Assembly: GCF_003473545.1 (NCBI RefSeq) | Contig: NZ_QUCM01000005.1 | Coordinates: forward strand, 198,841-262,840 | Direction: 5' to 3' | Origin: Clostridium sp. AM22-11AC | GTDB lineage: Bacteria; Bacillota; Clostridia; Lachnospirales; Lachnospiraceae | DNA length: 64,000 nucleotides | Shown here: piece by piece, positions 51,920 to 61,170 of the stretch | Layout of the letters: every line of letters starts with the position of its first letter | Position numbering within the stretch: position 1 is the stretch's first letter | Notes under the pieces: generated by a model | The model's input: only the letters and a program-made list of their open reading frames with translations | Told to the model about the DNA's origin: nothing | Databases searched by the model: none | Program-made: the position numbers and the translations under genes

Positions 51920-53350
51920 ATGAAAAAATGGTTCTGTCTGCCGCTGCAGGAAAAACTGAAATATCTTACCTTTTCAGTTGGTGCAGTCGTATTCCTTTCC
52001 ATTGCCGCCAATATGCTGGTGGCTTTTTTCGGACTGGGAGGATTTGGAAATATTTTAAAGAGCAATTCCAGAAGTCTTGCCTTCTGGACAGCTATGGACG
52101 AAGAAAGCGCAGCGTTTGACCGGTTTATCCAGGAGCAGACAAAAGAAACCAGACAGGAATGGGAAAAAAGTGCTAAACATACAGAACTGATGCTGGAAGA
52201 ATTACCTTATAAATATAAAGAGATCGGAAAAGAACGGTATGCAAGAACTTGGACCCTGCATAACCTTTATGAAAATTATGACAGATTTCGCAGGGAACTG
52301 ATGGAAAAGGAAACCATTGGGGAAGCGGATATGCAGGAGGTGTACAGGCTGCGCCGGATCCAGGGATATCTGGCAGGACAGGCGGGGCAGTTAGAACAGC
52401 TGACTGTAAGAAACGGAAGCAGCCAGTATGAAAAACAGCGGTATATGCTGGTGGTAATACCGGTATGCAGTCTGATCTGCGGGATGGCGGCTTTCTGGAT
52501 GGTGCGGCAGATGAACCGGACGGCCAGCCGCTATATTGTAAAGCCGATTGTGGAACTGGCAGCTGATTCAGTGCGCATTGGGGATAATGATTTTACAGGG
52601 CCGGATGTAGTGGCAGAGGGAGAAGATGAGATCAGCCGTCTGGTACAGGAATTCTGCCGTATGAAAGCGTCTACCAGGGAAAATATCCGAAACATGGAAG
52701 AAAAACATGCCATGGAGCAGAAGTTAAATGATATGCGTCTTCAGATGTTAAAAAGCCAGATCAATCCCCATTTCTTATTTAATACCTTAAATATGATCGC
52801 AAGTACGGCACAGATCGAAGATGCAGTGGCTACGGAAAAGATGATCACTGCTTTAAGCCGTCTGTTCCGGTACAACTTAAAATCAGCAGGTACGGTAATG
52901 CCTTTAGAGCGGGAACTGAAGATCATCCAGGACTATATGTATCTGCAGAAAATGCGCTTTGGCCAGAGAGTACGGTATGATACGGACTGTGCACCGGAAA
53001 CGTTAGATGTGTTAGTTCCCTCCTTTGTTTTGCAGCCTTTGGTGGAAAACTCCATTAAACACGGCCTTTCCAAGGAGAGCAAGGGAGGCAGGATCTTTAT
53101 AAGGACCTGGATGAGAGGAGAACGTTTGTGGATCTCTGTGTCAGATACGGGTGTTGGTATGGAAGAAGAACGTTTACAACAGATCCGTGCTGCGTTAAAT
53201 GACGGTACAGAAAATGAGATCGGCATTGGTATGGGAAATATTTACCGCCGGGTCCATGGTCTGTATGAAGATGGGGAAATGTTTATTTACAGTAAAAAAG
53301 GGTGCGGAACAGCCGTACAACTGGCTTTTACACCAAAAGATATCGTGTGA
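51920..53350 (+). CDS. Sensor histidine kinase, YesM/LytS (HPK8) type
   Basis: A 476-residue membrane kinase. Two transmembrane helices (about 17-38 and 177-198) enclose a helical extracellular sensor. A HAMP region follows (VKPIVELAADSVRIGDNDFT). The His_kinase domain contains the phosphoacceptor H284 in LKSQINPHFLFNTLNMIAST, and the ATPase domain has VENSIKHGL and SDTGVGM. This class usually senses carbohydrates outside the cell. AGAAGGAGA precedes the ATG at 51920. The response regulator gene follows after 61 bp, and a TRAP transporter operon comes next, so uptake of a carboxylate is the likely output. Confidence 0.92.
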   Translation: MKKWFCLPLQEKLKYLTFSVGAVVFLSIAANMLVAFFGLGGFGNILKSNSRSLAFWTAMDEESAAFDRFIQEQTKETRQEWEKSAKHTELMLEELPYKYKEIGKERYARTWTLHNLYENYDRFRRELMEKETIGEADMQEVYRLRRIQGYLAGQAGQLEQLTVRNGSSQYEKQRYMLVVIPVCSLICGMAAFWMVRQMNRTASRYIVKPIVELAADSVRIGDNDFTGPDVVAEGEDEISRLVQEFCRMKASTRENIRNMEEKHAMEQKLNDMRLQMLKSQINPHFLFNTLNMIASTAQIEDAVATEKMITALSRLFRYNLKSAGTVMPLERELKIIQDYMYLQKMRFGQRVRYDTDCAPETLDVLVPSFVLQPLVENSIKHGLSKESKGGRIFIRTWMRGERLWISVSDTGVGMEEERLQQIRAALNDGTENEIGIGMGNIYRRVHGLYEDGEMFIYSKKGCGTAVQLAFTPKDIV

Positions 53351-53411
53351 ACTGCGAAAGTGCAGGGCACATGCATTGGGTATCAGAGAGAAAGACGGGA
53401 GGAAAAAGTTT

Positions 53412-54239
53412 ATGTATCGCGTGCTTTTAGCAGATGATGAACAGATCGAGCGTATGGCTCTTGCCAGACGTTTGATGAGGCGCTTTGGAGATATTTTACA
53501 GATCAGTGAAGCTACCAACGGAAAAGAGGCAGTGCAGCTGTATGAAAAAGAGCACAGCCAGATCATTATCATGGATATTTCTATGCCGGAATTAAATGGT
53601 GTAGAAGCGGCAGAGAAGATCCGCAGCATGGATGAAGACTGTATCATCGTGTTTTTAACTGCCTATGATGAATTTTCTTATGCAAAACGTGCCATAGTAA
53701 TACGGGCCCTGGACTATCTTTTAAAGCCCTGTGATGAAGAAGAACTGACAGCTGTTATGGAAGAGGCCATGCGGTTGACGGATAAGGCAGTTGAAAATAA
53801 GAAAAATTCTTCCGGCAACGGGGAAGAAAAGACAGAGGCAGAAAAGGAAGCGGAAAAAAGGAAAGAGCAATGGCCCTGGAACCCGGATGCAGAGCCGCCG
53901 AAAGACCCGGAAACAGAACGGGTGAACCAGGTAGCTGAGAAGATACGCACCTATATCCGGGAAAATTATATGAACGAGATCTCCATGCAGGATGCGGCCA
54001 GACAGTTTAATTACTCAGATGCCTATTTCTGTAAGTTGTTTAAGCAGTGCTTTGATCAAAATTTTACTACTTATCTTACGAATTTCCGCATCAATGAGGC
54101 GAAACGACTGTTAAAAGACAGAAATATCAGTGTGAAAGATGCAGGCATGAAGGTGGGATATTATGACTCCAACTATTTTGCCAAAGTCTTTAAGCGTGTG
54201 ACAGGCATGATCCCGTCTGAATACAGGGAAGCTAATTGA
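53412..54239 (+). CDS. Response regulator, YesN type (receiver + AraC HTH)
   Basis: A 275-residue protein. The receiver domain (1-120) has ADDEQIER and the phosphoacceptor D55 in IIIMDISMPELNGVE; T and K of FLTAYDE and LLKPCDEEE are in place. A charged linker (about 130-165) precedes an AraC-type DNA-binding domain (ISMQDAARQFNYSDAYFCKL; SVKDAGMKVGYYDSNYFAKV). GGGAGG lies before the ATG at 53412. The sensor kinase is immediately upstream. A 9-bp inverted repeat in front of dctP at 54290 is a possible target. Confidence 0.93.
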   Translation: MYRVLLADDEQIERMALARRLMRRFGDILQISEATNGKEAVQLYEKEHSQIIIMDISMPELNGVEAAEKIRSMDEDCIIVFLTAYDEFSYAKRAIVIRALDYLLKPCDEEELTAVMEEAMRLTDKAVENKKNSSGNGEEKTEAEKEAEKRKEQWPWNPDAEPPKDPETERVNQVAEKIRTYIRENYMNEISMQDAARQFNYSDAYFCKLFKQCFDQNFTTYLTNFRINEAKRLLKDRNISVKDAGMKVGYYDSNYFAKVFKRVTGMIPSEYREAN

Positions 54240-54289
54240 TACAAGGCAAATAGAAAACTAATATAAAACTAATACAAAACAGGACAAAG

Positions 54290-54416
54290 TTGTCATTGTA
54301 CGTATTTTTGGACAAGATTTTCCACCTCAATGACAAGTATTTACGGTACAAAGGAAGACCCTCAGGTTATATAATGGGGAAGGTGTTAATGAAGTGTTAA
54401 TAAATTAACTCCTTCC
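54290..54416 (+). promoter_or_regulatory. Regulatory region of the TRAP operon: inverted repeats and activator-type promoter
   Basis: TTGTCATTG (54290-54298) and CAATGACAA (54328-54336) form a perfect 9-bp inverted repeat with a 29-bp spacer. TATAAT at 54370-54375 has no good -35 at 17 bp, as expected for an activator-dependent promoter. A second inverted repeat, GGAAGGTGTTAAT (54378-54390) with ATTAACTCCTTCC (54404-54416), spans the likely start of transcription. Confidence 0.55.
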
Positions 54417-54485
54417 TTAAAAACCTGGGGGATTTGTGTTTTTCAGGAAGGAAAAAATATCACGTAGTGTATAAAGAAAGGAAAA

Positions 54486-55514
54486 ATGATGGTGAGGAAA
54501 TTAGTGAAAAAACTGTCAGCCTGTGTGCTGGCTGCAGCCGTTGTAGCAGGTCTTAGCGGCTGCGGTTCTGTAACTTCCGGAAAGCGTATTGTCCGTATTT
54601 CTCATGCCCAGTCAGAAACACACCCGGAGCATCTGGGACTTCTGGCATTTAAGGAGTATGTTGAGGAACGCTTAGGAGATAAGTATGAAGTTCAGATCTT
54701 CCCTAACGAACTTCTTGGTTCAGCACAGAAAGCGATCGAACTGACTCAGACCGGTGCGATCGACTTCGTAGTAGCAGGTACTGCAAATCTGGAGACTTTT
54801 GCAAGTGTTTACGAGATCTTCAGTATGCCATATTTGTTTGACTCTGAGGACGTTTACAAGTCCGTTATGCAGGATACCGATTACATGGAAAAGATCTATG
54901 AGTCTACAGACGAAGCAGGCTTCCGTGTAGTTACCTGGTATAATGCAGGAACCAGAAACTTCTATGGCAAGAAGCCGATCAACACTCCAGATGACTTAAA
55001 GGGTATGAAGATCCGTGTACAGCAGAGCCCGGCCAGTGTTGCCATGGTAAATGCATTTGGCGCAGCTGCAGCTCCTATGAGCTTTGGTGAGGTTTATACT
55101 GCCATCCAGCAGGGCGTTATTGACGGTGCTGAGAACAATGAGCTGGCACTGACCAACAATAAGCACGGTGAAGTAGCTAAGTATTATTCCTATAATAAAC
55201 ATCAGATGGTACCGGATATGCTGGTTGCCAACTTAAAATTCTTAAACGGCTTAAGCCCGGAAGAATATCAGGTATTTAAAGAGGCTGCTGCTGTTTCCAC
55301 TGAAGTTGAGATGGCTGAGTGGGACAAGAGCATTGAAGAGGCAAAGGACATTGCCATTAATCAGATGGGCGTTCAGTTCATTGATGTAGATGTAAACGCA
55401 TTTAAGCAGAAAGTGCTTCCTCTTCACGAGAAGATGTTACAGGAAAATCCGAAGATCGTGGATTTCTACAACCACATCCAGGAAGCAAACGAAAAAGCAA
55501 AGGGAGGACAGTAG
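54486..55514 (+). CDS. dctP: TRAP transporter substrate-binding lipoprotein (DctP family)
   Basis: A 342-residue DctP-type solute receptor. A lipoprotein signal with lipobox LSGC (Cys26) replaces the free periplasmic form of Gram-negative bacteria. SHAQSETHPEHLGLLAFKEY, IFPNELLGSAQKAIELTQTG and the R in MKIRVQQSPASVAMVNAFGA (the carboxylate-binding Arg region) are typical. The C-terminal part ends with a long helix (LQENPKIVDFYNHIQEAN). The substrate is probably a sugar acid, given kduI, kduD and uxuA nearby; that is inference. GAAAGGAAAA precedes the start. Confidence 0.93.
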   Translation: MMVRKLVKKLSACVLAAAVVAGLSGCGSVTSGKRIVRISHAQSETHPEHLGLLAFKEYVEERLGDKYEVQIFPNELLGSAQKAIELTQTGAIDFVVAGTANLETFASVYEIFSMPYLFDSEDVYKSVMQDTDYMEKIYESTDEAGFRVVTWYNAGTRNFYGKKPINTPDDLKGMKIRVQQSPASVAMVNAFGAAAAPMSFGEVYTAIQQGVIDGAENNELALTNNKHGEVAKYYSYNKHQMVPDMLVANLKFLNGLSPEEYQVFKEAAAVSTEVEMAEWDKSIEEAKDIAINQMGVQFIDVDVNAFKQKVLPLHEKMLQENPKIVDFYNHIQEANEKAKGGQ

Positions 55515-55515
55515 A

Positions 55516-56019
55516 ATGGAAACAATGCTGAAAATCAAAGCAGGGATCATGCGCGTTCTTAGTATCGTTATCATTTTCCTGTTTGCCTTTATGACCGTTA
55601 TTGGTACTTACCAGATCGTGACCCGTTATTTCTTCAATAAGCCAAGTACTGTATCTGAGGAACTTTTAACATACAGCTTTACATGGATGGCTCTTCTTGC
55701 TTCTGCTTATGTGTTTGGAAAGAGAGACCACATGAGAATGGGCTTTTTAGCAGATAAGCTTACCGGTCCTGTAAGAAAAGTATTAGAGCTTTGCATTGAC
55801 GCTTTAACCTTTGCTCTGGCAGCTGTTGTGCTGGTATATGGCGGTATTTCCATTACTAAGCTGACCATGATTCAGACTACCGCTTCTCTGCGCGTTCCTA
55901 TGGGATATATTTACGTGATCGTACCGGTTACTGGTGTTCTGATCATGATCTTCAGTGTTATGAATGCGATCCAGGTTTCCAAGAAGAACTTTGATGAGAA
56001 GGGGGAAGTTAGATTATGA
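55516..56019 (+). CDS. dctQ: TRAP transporter small permease (DctQ family)
   Basis: A 167-residue protein with four transmembrane helices. TYQIVTRYFFNKPSTVSEEL and TYSFTWMALLASAYVFGKRD carry the DctQ pattern with the conserved Arg-Tyr and Glu-Glu. It starts one base after the dctP stop, preceded by GGGAGG. Forms the membrane complex with DctM. The 3' end overlaps dctM by 4 bp (ATGA). Confidence 0.93.
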   Translation: METMLKIKAGIMRVLSIVIIFLFAFMTVIGTYQIVTRYFFNKPSTVSEELLTYSFTWMALLASAYVFGKRDHMRMGFLADKLTGPVRKVLELCIDALTFALAAVVLVYGGISITKLTMIQTTASLRVPMGYIYVIVPVTGVLIMIFSVMNAIQVSKKNFDEKGEVRL

Positions 56020-57326
56020 GTAGTATAGCAGTTACCTGTGGCCTTATTATCCTGGTGCTCCTTGTGATCATGCTTCTTGCAGGAGTTCCTATTGCAGTTG
56101 CTCTGGCAGTTTCCTCCATTGCAGCTATTCTCCCTGTTTTAAATACAGGCGCAGCCGTATTGACAGGCGCACAGAGAATTTTCTCCGGTATTTCCGTATT
56201 CAGCTTACTGGCAATTCCTTTCTTTATTCTTGCTGGTAACCTGATGAACAAGGGCGGTATTGCCATCCGTCTGATCAACTTCGCTAAACTGTTTACAGGA
56301 AGGATCCCTGGAGCTTTAGCACATACAAACGCAGTAGCAAACATGCTGTTTGGCGCGATCTCCGGTTCTGGTACAGCAGCAGCTTCCGCTATGGGTTCTA
56401 TTATCGGACCTATTGAGGAAGAAGAAGGCTATGACCGTGATTTCTCCGCAGCAGCAAACATTGCAACTGCTCCTACAGGACTTCTGATCCCGCCAAGCAA
56501 CGTTATGATCACTTATTCTCTGGTCAGCGGCGGTACATCTGTAGCAGCATTGTTCATGGCTGGTTATATTCCTGGTATCCTCTGGGGACTTGCCTGCATG
56601 ATCGTTATCTATATCTTCGCTAAGAAGAAAGGTTACGCAAGCACAAAGAGATTTACAAACAGTGAAAAGATCAAAGTATTTTTCCAGGCGATCCCATGTC
56701 TGTTAATGATCATCATTGTAATCGGCGGTATTATTTCCGGTATCTTTACTGCAACAGAGGGAAGCGTTGTAGCCGTTGTATACAGCCTGATCCTTTCCCT
56801 GTTCTTCTACCGCTCCATTAAGGTTTCTGAGCTGCCAAAGATCTTCCTTGACAGTGCGGAAATGACTGGTATCATCATCTTCCTGATCGGTGTTTCCAGT
56901 ATCATGAGCTGGGTAATGGCATTTACTGAGATCCCGAAGGCAGTTTCTACTGCTATGTTAAGCATCAGTGACAACCGTTATGTGATCCTTTTCATTATTA
57001 ACATTCTGCTTCTGATCATCGGTACATTCATGGATATGACACCGGCGTGTCTGATCTTTACCCCGATCTTCCTGCCGATCTGCCAGCAGCTTGGAATGAA
57101 TACCGTTCACTTTGGTATCATGATGATCTTCAATCTGTGTATAGGTACCATTACACCTCCTGTAGGAACTACCCTGTTTGTAGGTGTTAAGGTTGGCCAG
57201 ACCAAGATTGAAAATGTTATTAAACAGCTGTTGGTTTACTTTGCAGCGATCTTTATCGTACTGCTGTTAGTAACCTATGTTCCGATCCTGTCCATGTGGC
57301 TGCCGGGATTACTTGGATATGTTTAA
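56016..57326 (+). CDS. dctM: TRAP transporter large permease (DctM family)
   Basis: A 436-residue protein with about 12 helices. DctM marks: GVPIAVALAVSSIAAILP, IPFFILAGNLMNKGGIAIRL, AISGSGTAAASAMGSIIGPI and IPPSNVMITYSLVSGGTSVA. The C-terminal GTITPPVGTTLFVGVKVG is the sodium-coupled translocation motif. It imports the DctP-bound substrate with sodium. The gene closes a clean three-gene operon ending at a terminator. Confidence 0.95.
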   Translation: MSSIAVTCGLIILVLLVIMLLAGVPIAVALAVSSIAAILPVLNTGAAVLTGAQRIFSGISVFSLLAIPFFILAGNLMNKGGIAIRLINFAKLFTGRIPGALAHTNAVANMLFGAISGSGTAAASAMGSIIGPIEEEEGYDRDFSAAANIATAPTGLLIPPSNVMITYSLVSGGTSVAALFMAGYIPGILWGLACMIVIYIFAKKKGYASTKRFTNSEKIKVFFQAIPCLLMIIIVIGGIISGIFTATEGSVVAVVYSLILSLFFYRSIKVSELPKIFLDSAEMTGIIIFLIGVSSIMSWVMAFTEIPKAVSTAMLSISDNRYVILFIINILLLIIGTFMDMTPACLIFTPIFLPICQQLGMNTVHFGIMMIFNLCIGTITPPVGTTLFVGVKVGQTKIENVIKQLLVYFAAIFIVLLLVTYVPILSMWLPGLLGYV

Positions 57327-57400
57327 ATAGAAATCAGGTCAACACAAAATCTCACATAGTGTTATAGAATATGACTTTCAGAGTTGAATAGTAAATATGG

Positions 57401-57437
57401 TGCTAAGCCAAGGATTAAAACCTATGGCTTAGCATTT
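57401..57437 (+). terminator. Rho-independent terminator of the TRAP operon
   Basis: TGCTAAGCCA pairs perfectly with TGGCTTAGCA around a 14-base loop, followed by T7. Confidence 0.93.
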
Positions 57438-57704
57438 TTTTATTTCTCCATCACTCAGAAAATAGGACATCAGTGACAGGTTGCAAAGTGATGCGAAGTT
57501 TTTTATAATGGTGTCAGTATATAAGACCGCCTGTGGAAATGGTCAGGAAATGGTTATTTTCGTCACCGGATTAAAACGGATTTTGGCCAGTGCAGCATTT
57601 TTAAACCAGTTTGAGTGTGGGCGGTATTATCAGTATAACAAGGGGCTGCTGTTTGAAGAGCAGGAGGCGCAGATGAAGGGAGCGCTGAGGTAGGAGGAAA
57701 ATGT

Positions 57705-59792
57705 ATGAAGAAGAGTATTTCGGTTGTGACGCTGATTCCGGGAGCCAGTCAGTGCTATGCCGGGCAGATAAGGGAACTGTTTGGCGATCTGGTGGAGGTT
57801 TATTCCTACAGTACAAGTGACCGCTCGGTGGAAAAGATAACAAGAACGGATTTATATCTGGTTTCTACGGATGCTTTTAAGATAGCGGAGGAGGAGAGCC
57901 AGTATGTGCCGGCAGACGGGCAGGTAGTGGAAATATATGTAGGATATTCCAAGGATGTGATTCGCAGACTGAAGGAAATTCCGGCAGGAACTAGGGCGCT
58001 GTTTGTTAATGTTACGCACCAGATGGCCAGAGAGGCCATTACCCAGTTGGAGCAGTCAGGTGTGAATCAGCTTCAATTCATTCCCTATGGGCCCGATGTA
58101 TTTACGATGGAGCCGACTTTTTGGGATGATATGGTGCCGGAGAATGTAACGCTGGCGGTAACGCCGGCGGAGATGGATTTTGTTCCTGCAGGGATGGAGC
58201 AGGTGATCAATATCGGTTACCGTCTCTGTACTGCAAACACCATGATCGAGACTGCTTTGCGACTGGGATTAGAGAGTGTAATGGAAGAAAAAAAATTCCA
58301 GAATTATATTCACTCCATGGCTTCCGGAAATTACAGCTTTGAGCAGATGTTCCAGCGCTCCAGAAATCTGGAGAGTCAGTTGGATCTTCTTCTGGAAATT
58401 CTGGACGAGGGCGTGATCGGCGTTAATGAAAAAGGAAAAATTTTTGCCTGTAATCAGAAAGCCAGGGTTATTACAGGTATGAAGATCAGGATGCTTTTGG
58501 GGCGGCCGGCGGAACAGATTTTTCCATATATTCCTTTTGAAAAATGTATCCGTGAACAGACGCAGGTTCTGGAGCGCCTGATCCGTATTAATGCGGCAAA
58601 TATCAATATGACAGTGGTTCCGGTTATGCGGGGCGGCCGATGTATCGGCGCGTTTTCCACCCTTCAGCCATTAAGCGAGCTGGAAAAAAAGCAAAATGAG
58701 CTGCGAAGTCAGCTGCGGGCCAAGGGCTACCGGGCGAAGTATAATTTTGAGGATGTAGTCGGAAAATCCCAGGTTATTGAGAAAACCAAAACGATCTTAA
58801 AGAGCATGGCCCAGACGGAATCTCCCATACTTTTGATCGGAGAGACAGGAACCGGAAAGGAAATTTTCGCTCACGCAGTTCATCTGGCCTCCAGCCGCAG
58901 AGATGGCCCTTTTGTGGCCATCAATGTAGCCGCCATGCCGGAAAATCTTTTGGAAAGCGAGCTTTTTGGCTATGAGGAAGGTGCTTTTACCGGGGCAAAA
59001 AAAGGAGGCCGTCCCGGCCTTTTTGAGTTTGCCCATGAGGGAACTCTGTTTCTGGATGAGGTCGAGGGAATGAGCATGGCCATGCAGGTAAAGCTTCTGC
59101 GTGTTTTGCAGGAGCGGGAAATCATGCGTGTAGGCGGAAATCAGATCATTAATGTGAACGTGCGTATTGTGGCGGCCACAAATGAGAGCCTGGAGGAGCG
59201 GGTGGAGAACGGAAGCTTCCGCAGGGATCTGTATTACCGGCTGAACACACTTCCGGTCCTCATACCGCCGCTGCGGGAACGGGAGGGGGACATACAGCTG
59301 CTTTTGGAGCATTTCCGCAGATGCATAGGCGGAGAATTTTCACTGTCTACTGAGGTGAGACAGCTCCTGTTTCGTTATTCCTGGCCCGGAAATATCCGGG
59401 AGCTTCAGAATGTGGTAGAGTATCTGTGTTTTACAGGAGAAAAGGTGATCAAGCGTGAGGATTTGCCGGTAACCTTTCTGCGTCTGGCGGGACAGGAAAA
59501 ACCGGCAGTACGGAACCGGGACTTAGCAAAAAATGATTCCCGGTACAGTCCGTCTTTCTGGTTTGTGCTGGGACTGCTTTATAAGGCGGAAAAAGAGGGG
59601 TATCCTGCCGGCAGGGAGATGATACTGGAGACGGCAAGACAGCAGAATGTTGCACTGTCACAGAAGAAAATACGGGATATTCTGGCATTGATGGCGCAAA
59701 AGGGTTTTGCCACCGTGAGCCGGGGAAGAGGCGGCAGCCGCATCACAGAAACTGGTCAAAAAATGTGGGAAAATAACCAAATAACCAAATGA
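57705..59792 (+). CDS. Sigma-54-dependent transcriptional activator with atypical winged-helix C-terminus
   Basis: A 695-residue bacterial enhancer-binding protein. Residues ~1-200 resemble PrpR_N-type sensor domains. A PAS domain follows (about 225-330; [20 protein letters not shown]). The AAA+ domain has Walker A GETGTGKE (379-386), the sigma-54 loop GAFTGA (426-431) and an arginine-finger region ending [17 protein letters not shown]. The C-terminus is not a Fis-type helix-turn-helix: about 615-690 ([20 protein letters not shown], then [20 protein letters not shown] and SRITETG) looks like a winged helix. AGGAGGA precedes the ATG. A -24/-12 promoter follows the gene, so the downstream operon is its probable target. 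Confidence 0.92.
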   Translation: MKKSISVVTLIPGASQCYAGQIRELFGDLVEVYSYSTSDRSVEKITRTDLYLVSTDAFKIAEEESQYVPADGQVVEIYVGYSKDVIRRLKEIPAGTRALFVNVTHQMAREAITQLEQSGVNQLQFIPYGPDVFTMEPTFWDDMVPENVTLAVTPAEMDFVPAGMEQVINIGYRLCTANTMIETALRLGLESVMEEKKFQNYIHSMASGNYSFEQMFQRSRNLESQLDLLLEILDEGVIGVNEKGKIFACNQKARVITGMKIRMLLGRPAEQIFPYIPFEKCIREQTQVLERLIRINAANINMTVVPVMRGGRCIGAFSTLQPLSELEKKQNELRSQLRAKGYRAKYNFEDVVGKSQVIEKTKTILKSMAQTESPILLIGETGTGKEIFAHAVHLASSRRDGPFVAINVAAMPENLLESELFGYEEGAFTGAKKGGRPGLFEFAHEGTLFLDEVEGMSMAMQVKLLRVLQEREIMRVGGNQIINVNVRIVAATNESLEERVENGSFRRDLYYRLNTLPVLIPPLREREGDIQLLLEHFRRCIGGEFSLSTEVRQLLFRYSWPGNIRELQNVVEYLCFTGEKVIKREDLPVTFLRLAGQEKPAVRNRDLAKNDSRYSPSFWFVLGLLYKAEKEGYPAGREMILETARQQNVALSQKKIRDILALMAQKGFATVSRGRGGSRITETGQKMWENNQITK

Positions 59793-59813
59793 CCAATTAA
59801 AACATGCGTTTTG
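59753..59813 (+). promoter_or_regulatory. Candidate upstream activator sequence for the sigma-54 regulator
   Basis: ACCAAAT, ACCAAAT and ACCAAT occur at 59777, 59785 and 59793 with an 8-bp period. TGGTCA (59753) and TGACCA (59791) form an inverted repeat. AAAAC-ATGC-GTTTT lies at 59800-59813. The cluster overlaps the activator's own 3' end and lies 45-105 bp upstream of the -24/-12 promoter, a usual place for enhancer-binding protein sites. Confidence 0.48.
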
Positions 59814-59858
59814 GAAGCGAAAGCAAAAAGAAATGGGGAAAATGCGTGCTTTTCAGAA

Positions 59859-59874
59859 TTGGCATGAATCTTGC
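59859..59874 (+). promoter_or_regulatory. Sigma-54 (-24/-12) promoter
   Basis: TGGCAT, five bases, TTGCT: a near-consensus TGGCAC-N5-TTGCA/T element with GG and GC exactly 12 bp apart. It lies 95 bp before the MalY-type gene and 67 bp after the sigma-54 activator gene. Confidence 0.82.
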
Positions 59875-59968
59875 TATATAAATAAGCAGCGGCCCGAAAG
59901 AAAACGGGCGGTAAAATAAAAGAGGAATGTCGCAGAGCACTGCAGGGCTCCGGCAGGAAAGGAGAGAA

Positions 59969-61138
59969 TTGAAATACAATTTTGACGAGGTCATTGACCG
60001 GAGCAAAAACCGCTCCGCCAAATATGACGAGAGAGAAAAGAAGTTTGGAAGAAAAGATGTGATCCCGCTGTGGATCGCAGACATGGACTTTAAGACGGCG
60101 CAGCCCATTATTGATGCCGTAAAGGCAAAAGCAGAGGAAGGAATCTGGGGTTACACCTCCAGACCGGCTTCTTATTATGAGGCAGTCTGCGGTTGGCAGA
60201 AACGCCGCAATGGCTGGGAGATTGACAAGTCTAAAATCAGTTTCAGCCTTGGCGTAGTACCTACATTATCTTCTATAGTGGAGGTTTTTACAGAGCCAGG
60301 AGATAAGGTGCTGATCCAGACACCGGTTTACTCCGAGTTTTATGATGTGACAGAGGGCTGGGGCAGAGAAGTAGTTGAAAGCCCGCTGGTTGAGACGGAT
60401 GGGAACTGGAGTGTTGATTTTGAAGATTTTGAGGAAAAAGCAAAACAGGCGAAAATATTTTTCCTGTGCAGTCCTCACAATCCTCTTGGAATTGTATGGG
60501 AGAGAGAGCAGCTTACCAGATTATGCGAGATCTGCATTAAAAATCATGTGCTGATCGTATCAGATGAGATTCATTCCGATTTGATTTTTCATGGAAAGAA
60601 GCATATTCCGACGGCAACGCTGTCACCGGAAATCGCAGCCAACGTGATCAGCTGTATTTCCGGAACCAAAACCTTCAACATGGCGGGCCTGCAGGCGTCA
60701 GCGGTTATCTTCCCTAATACGGAGTTGAAGGCGAAGTATGACAGGTTCTGGATGAATCTGGATATTCACCGCAACAATGCTGTTAGTTCCGTTGCGATGG
60801 AGACAGCGTTTAATGAAGGAGAGGAATGGCTGGAGCAGCTTCTGGTATATATTTCCGGCAACTTTGATTTTATCAAGGATTACTGTGAGAAATACATTCC
60901 TCAGATCCATCCCAATGTTCCGGACGCTACCTATCTGGTGTGGCTGGATTGCCGGGAGCTGGGAATGAGCAATGAAGAGCTGAGCCGTTTTATGGTAGAG
61001 AAGGCTGGCTTGGGATTAAGCGATGGATACACATTCGGAAGAAGTCTTTCCGGTTATATGCGTCTTAATGCGGCATGTCCCAGAAGTGTTTTAAAACAGG
61101 CTTTAGAGCAGCTTCGTGCTGCTGTGGAAGCGTTATAG
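59969..61138 (+). CDS. MalY/PatB family PLP-dependent C-S lyase (second paralog)
   Basis: A 389-residue PLP enzyme aligned over its full length with the protein at 42095. It has VIPLWIADMDFKTAQPIIDA, LCSPHNPLGIVWEREQLTRL, SDEIHSDLIFHGKKHIPTAT and the Schiff-base lysine in ISGTKTFNMAGLQ. The start is TTG at 59969, set by AAAGGAGAG and by exact agreement with the paralog's first residues (MKYNFDE versus MKYDFDS). It would release ammonia, pyruvate and a thiol from a cysteine or cystathionine-type substrate. First gene of a sigma-54-driven operon with an AbgT-type transporter and an M24 peptidase. Confidence 0.9.
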   Translation: MKYNFDEVIDRSKNRSAKYDEREKKFGRKDVIPLWIADMDFKTAQPIIDAVKAKAEEGIWGYTSRPASYYEAVCGWQKRRNGWEIDKSKISFSLGVVPTLSSIVEVFTEPGDKVLIQTPVYSEFYDVTEGWGREVVESPLVETDGNWSVDFEDFEEKAKQAKIFFLCSPHNPLGIVWEREQLTRLCEICIKNHVLIVSDEIHSDLIFHGKKHIPTATLSPEIAANVISCISGTKTFNMAGLQASAVIFPNTELKAKYDRFWMNLDIHRNNAVSSVAMETAFNEGEEWLEQLLVYISGNFDFIKDYCEKYIPQIHPNVPDATYLVWLDCRELGMSNEELSRFMVEKAGLGLSDGYTFGRSLSGYMRLNAACPRSVLKQALEQLRAAVEAL

Positions 61139-61170
61139 GGAAGCGAAGTAAGTATAATGGAGGGAAAAAA

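Noticed and set aside
57481..57693. 70-codon open frame upstream of the sigma-54 activator
   Set aside because: No ribosome site, no recognisable domain, and it lies in the leader of the next gene; chance opening is more likely.
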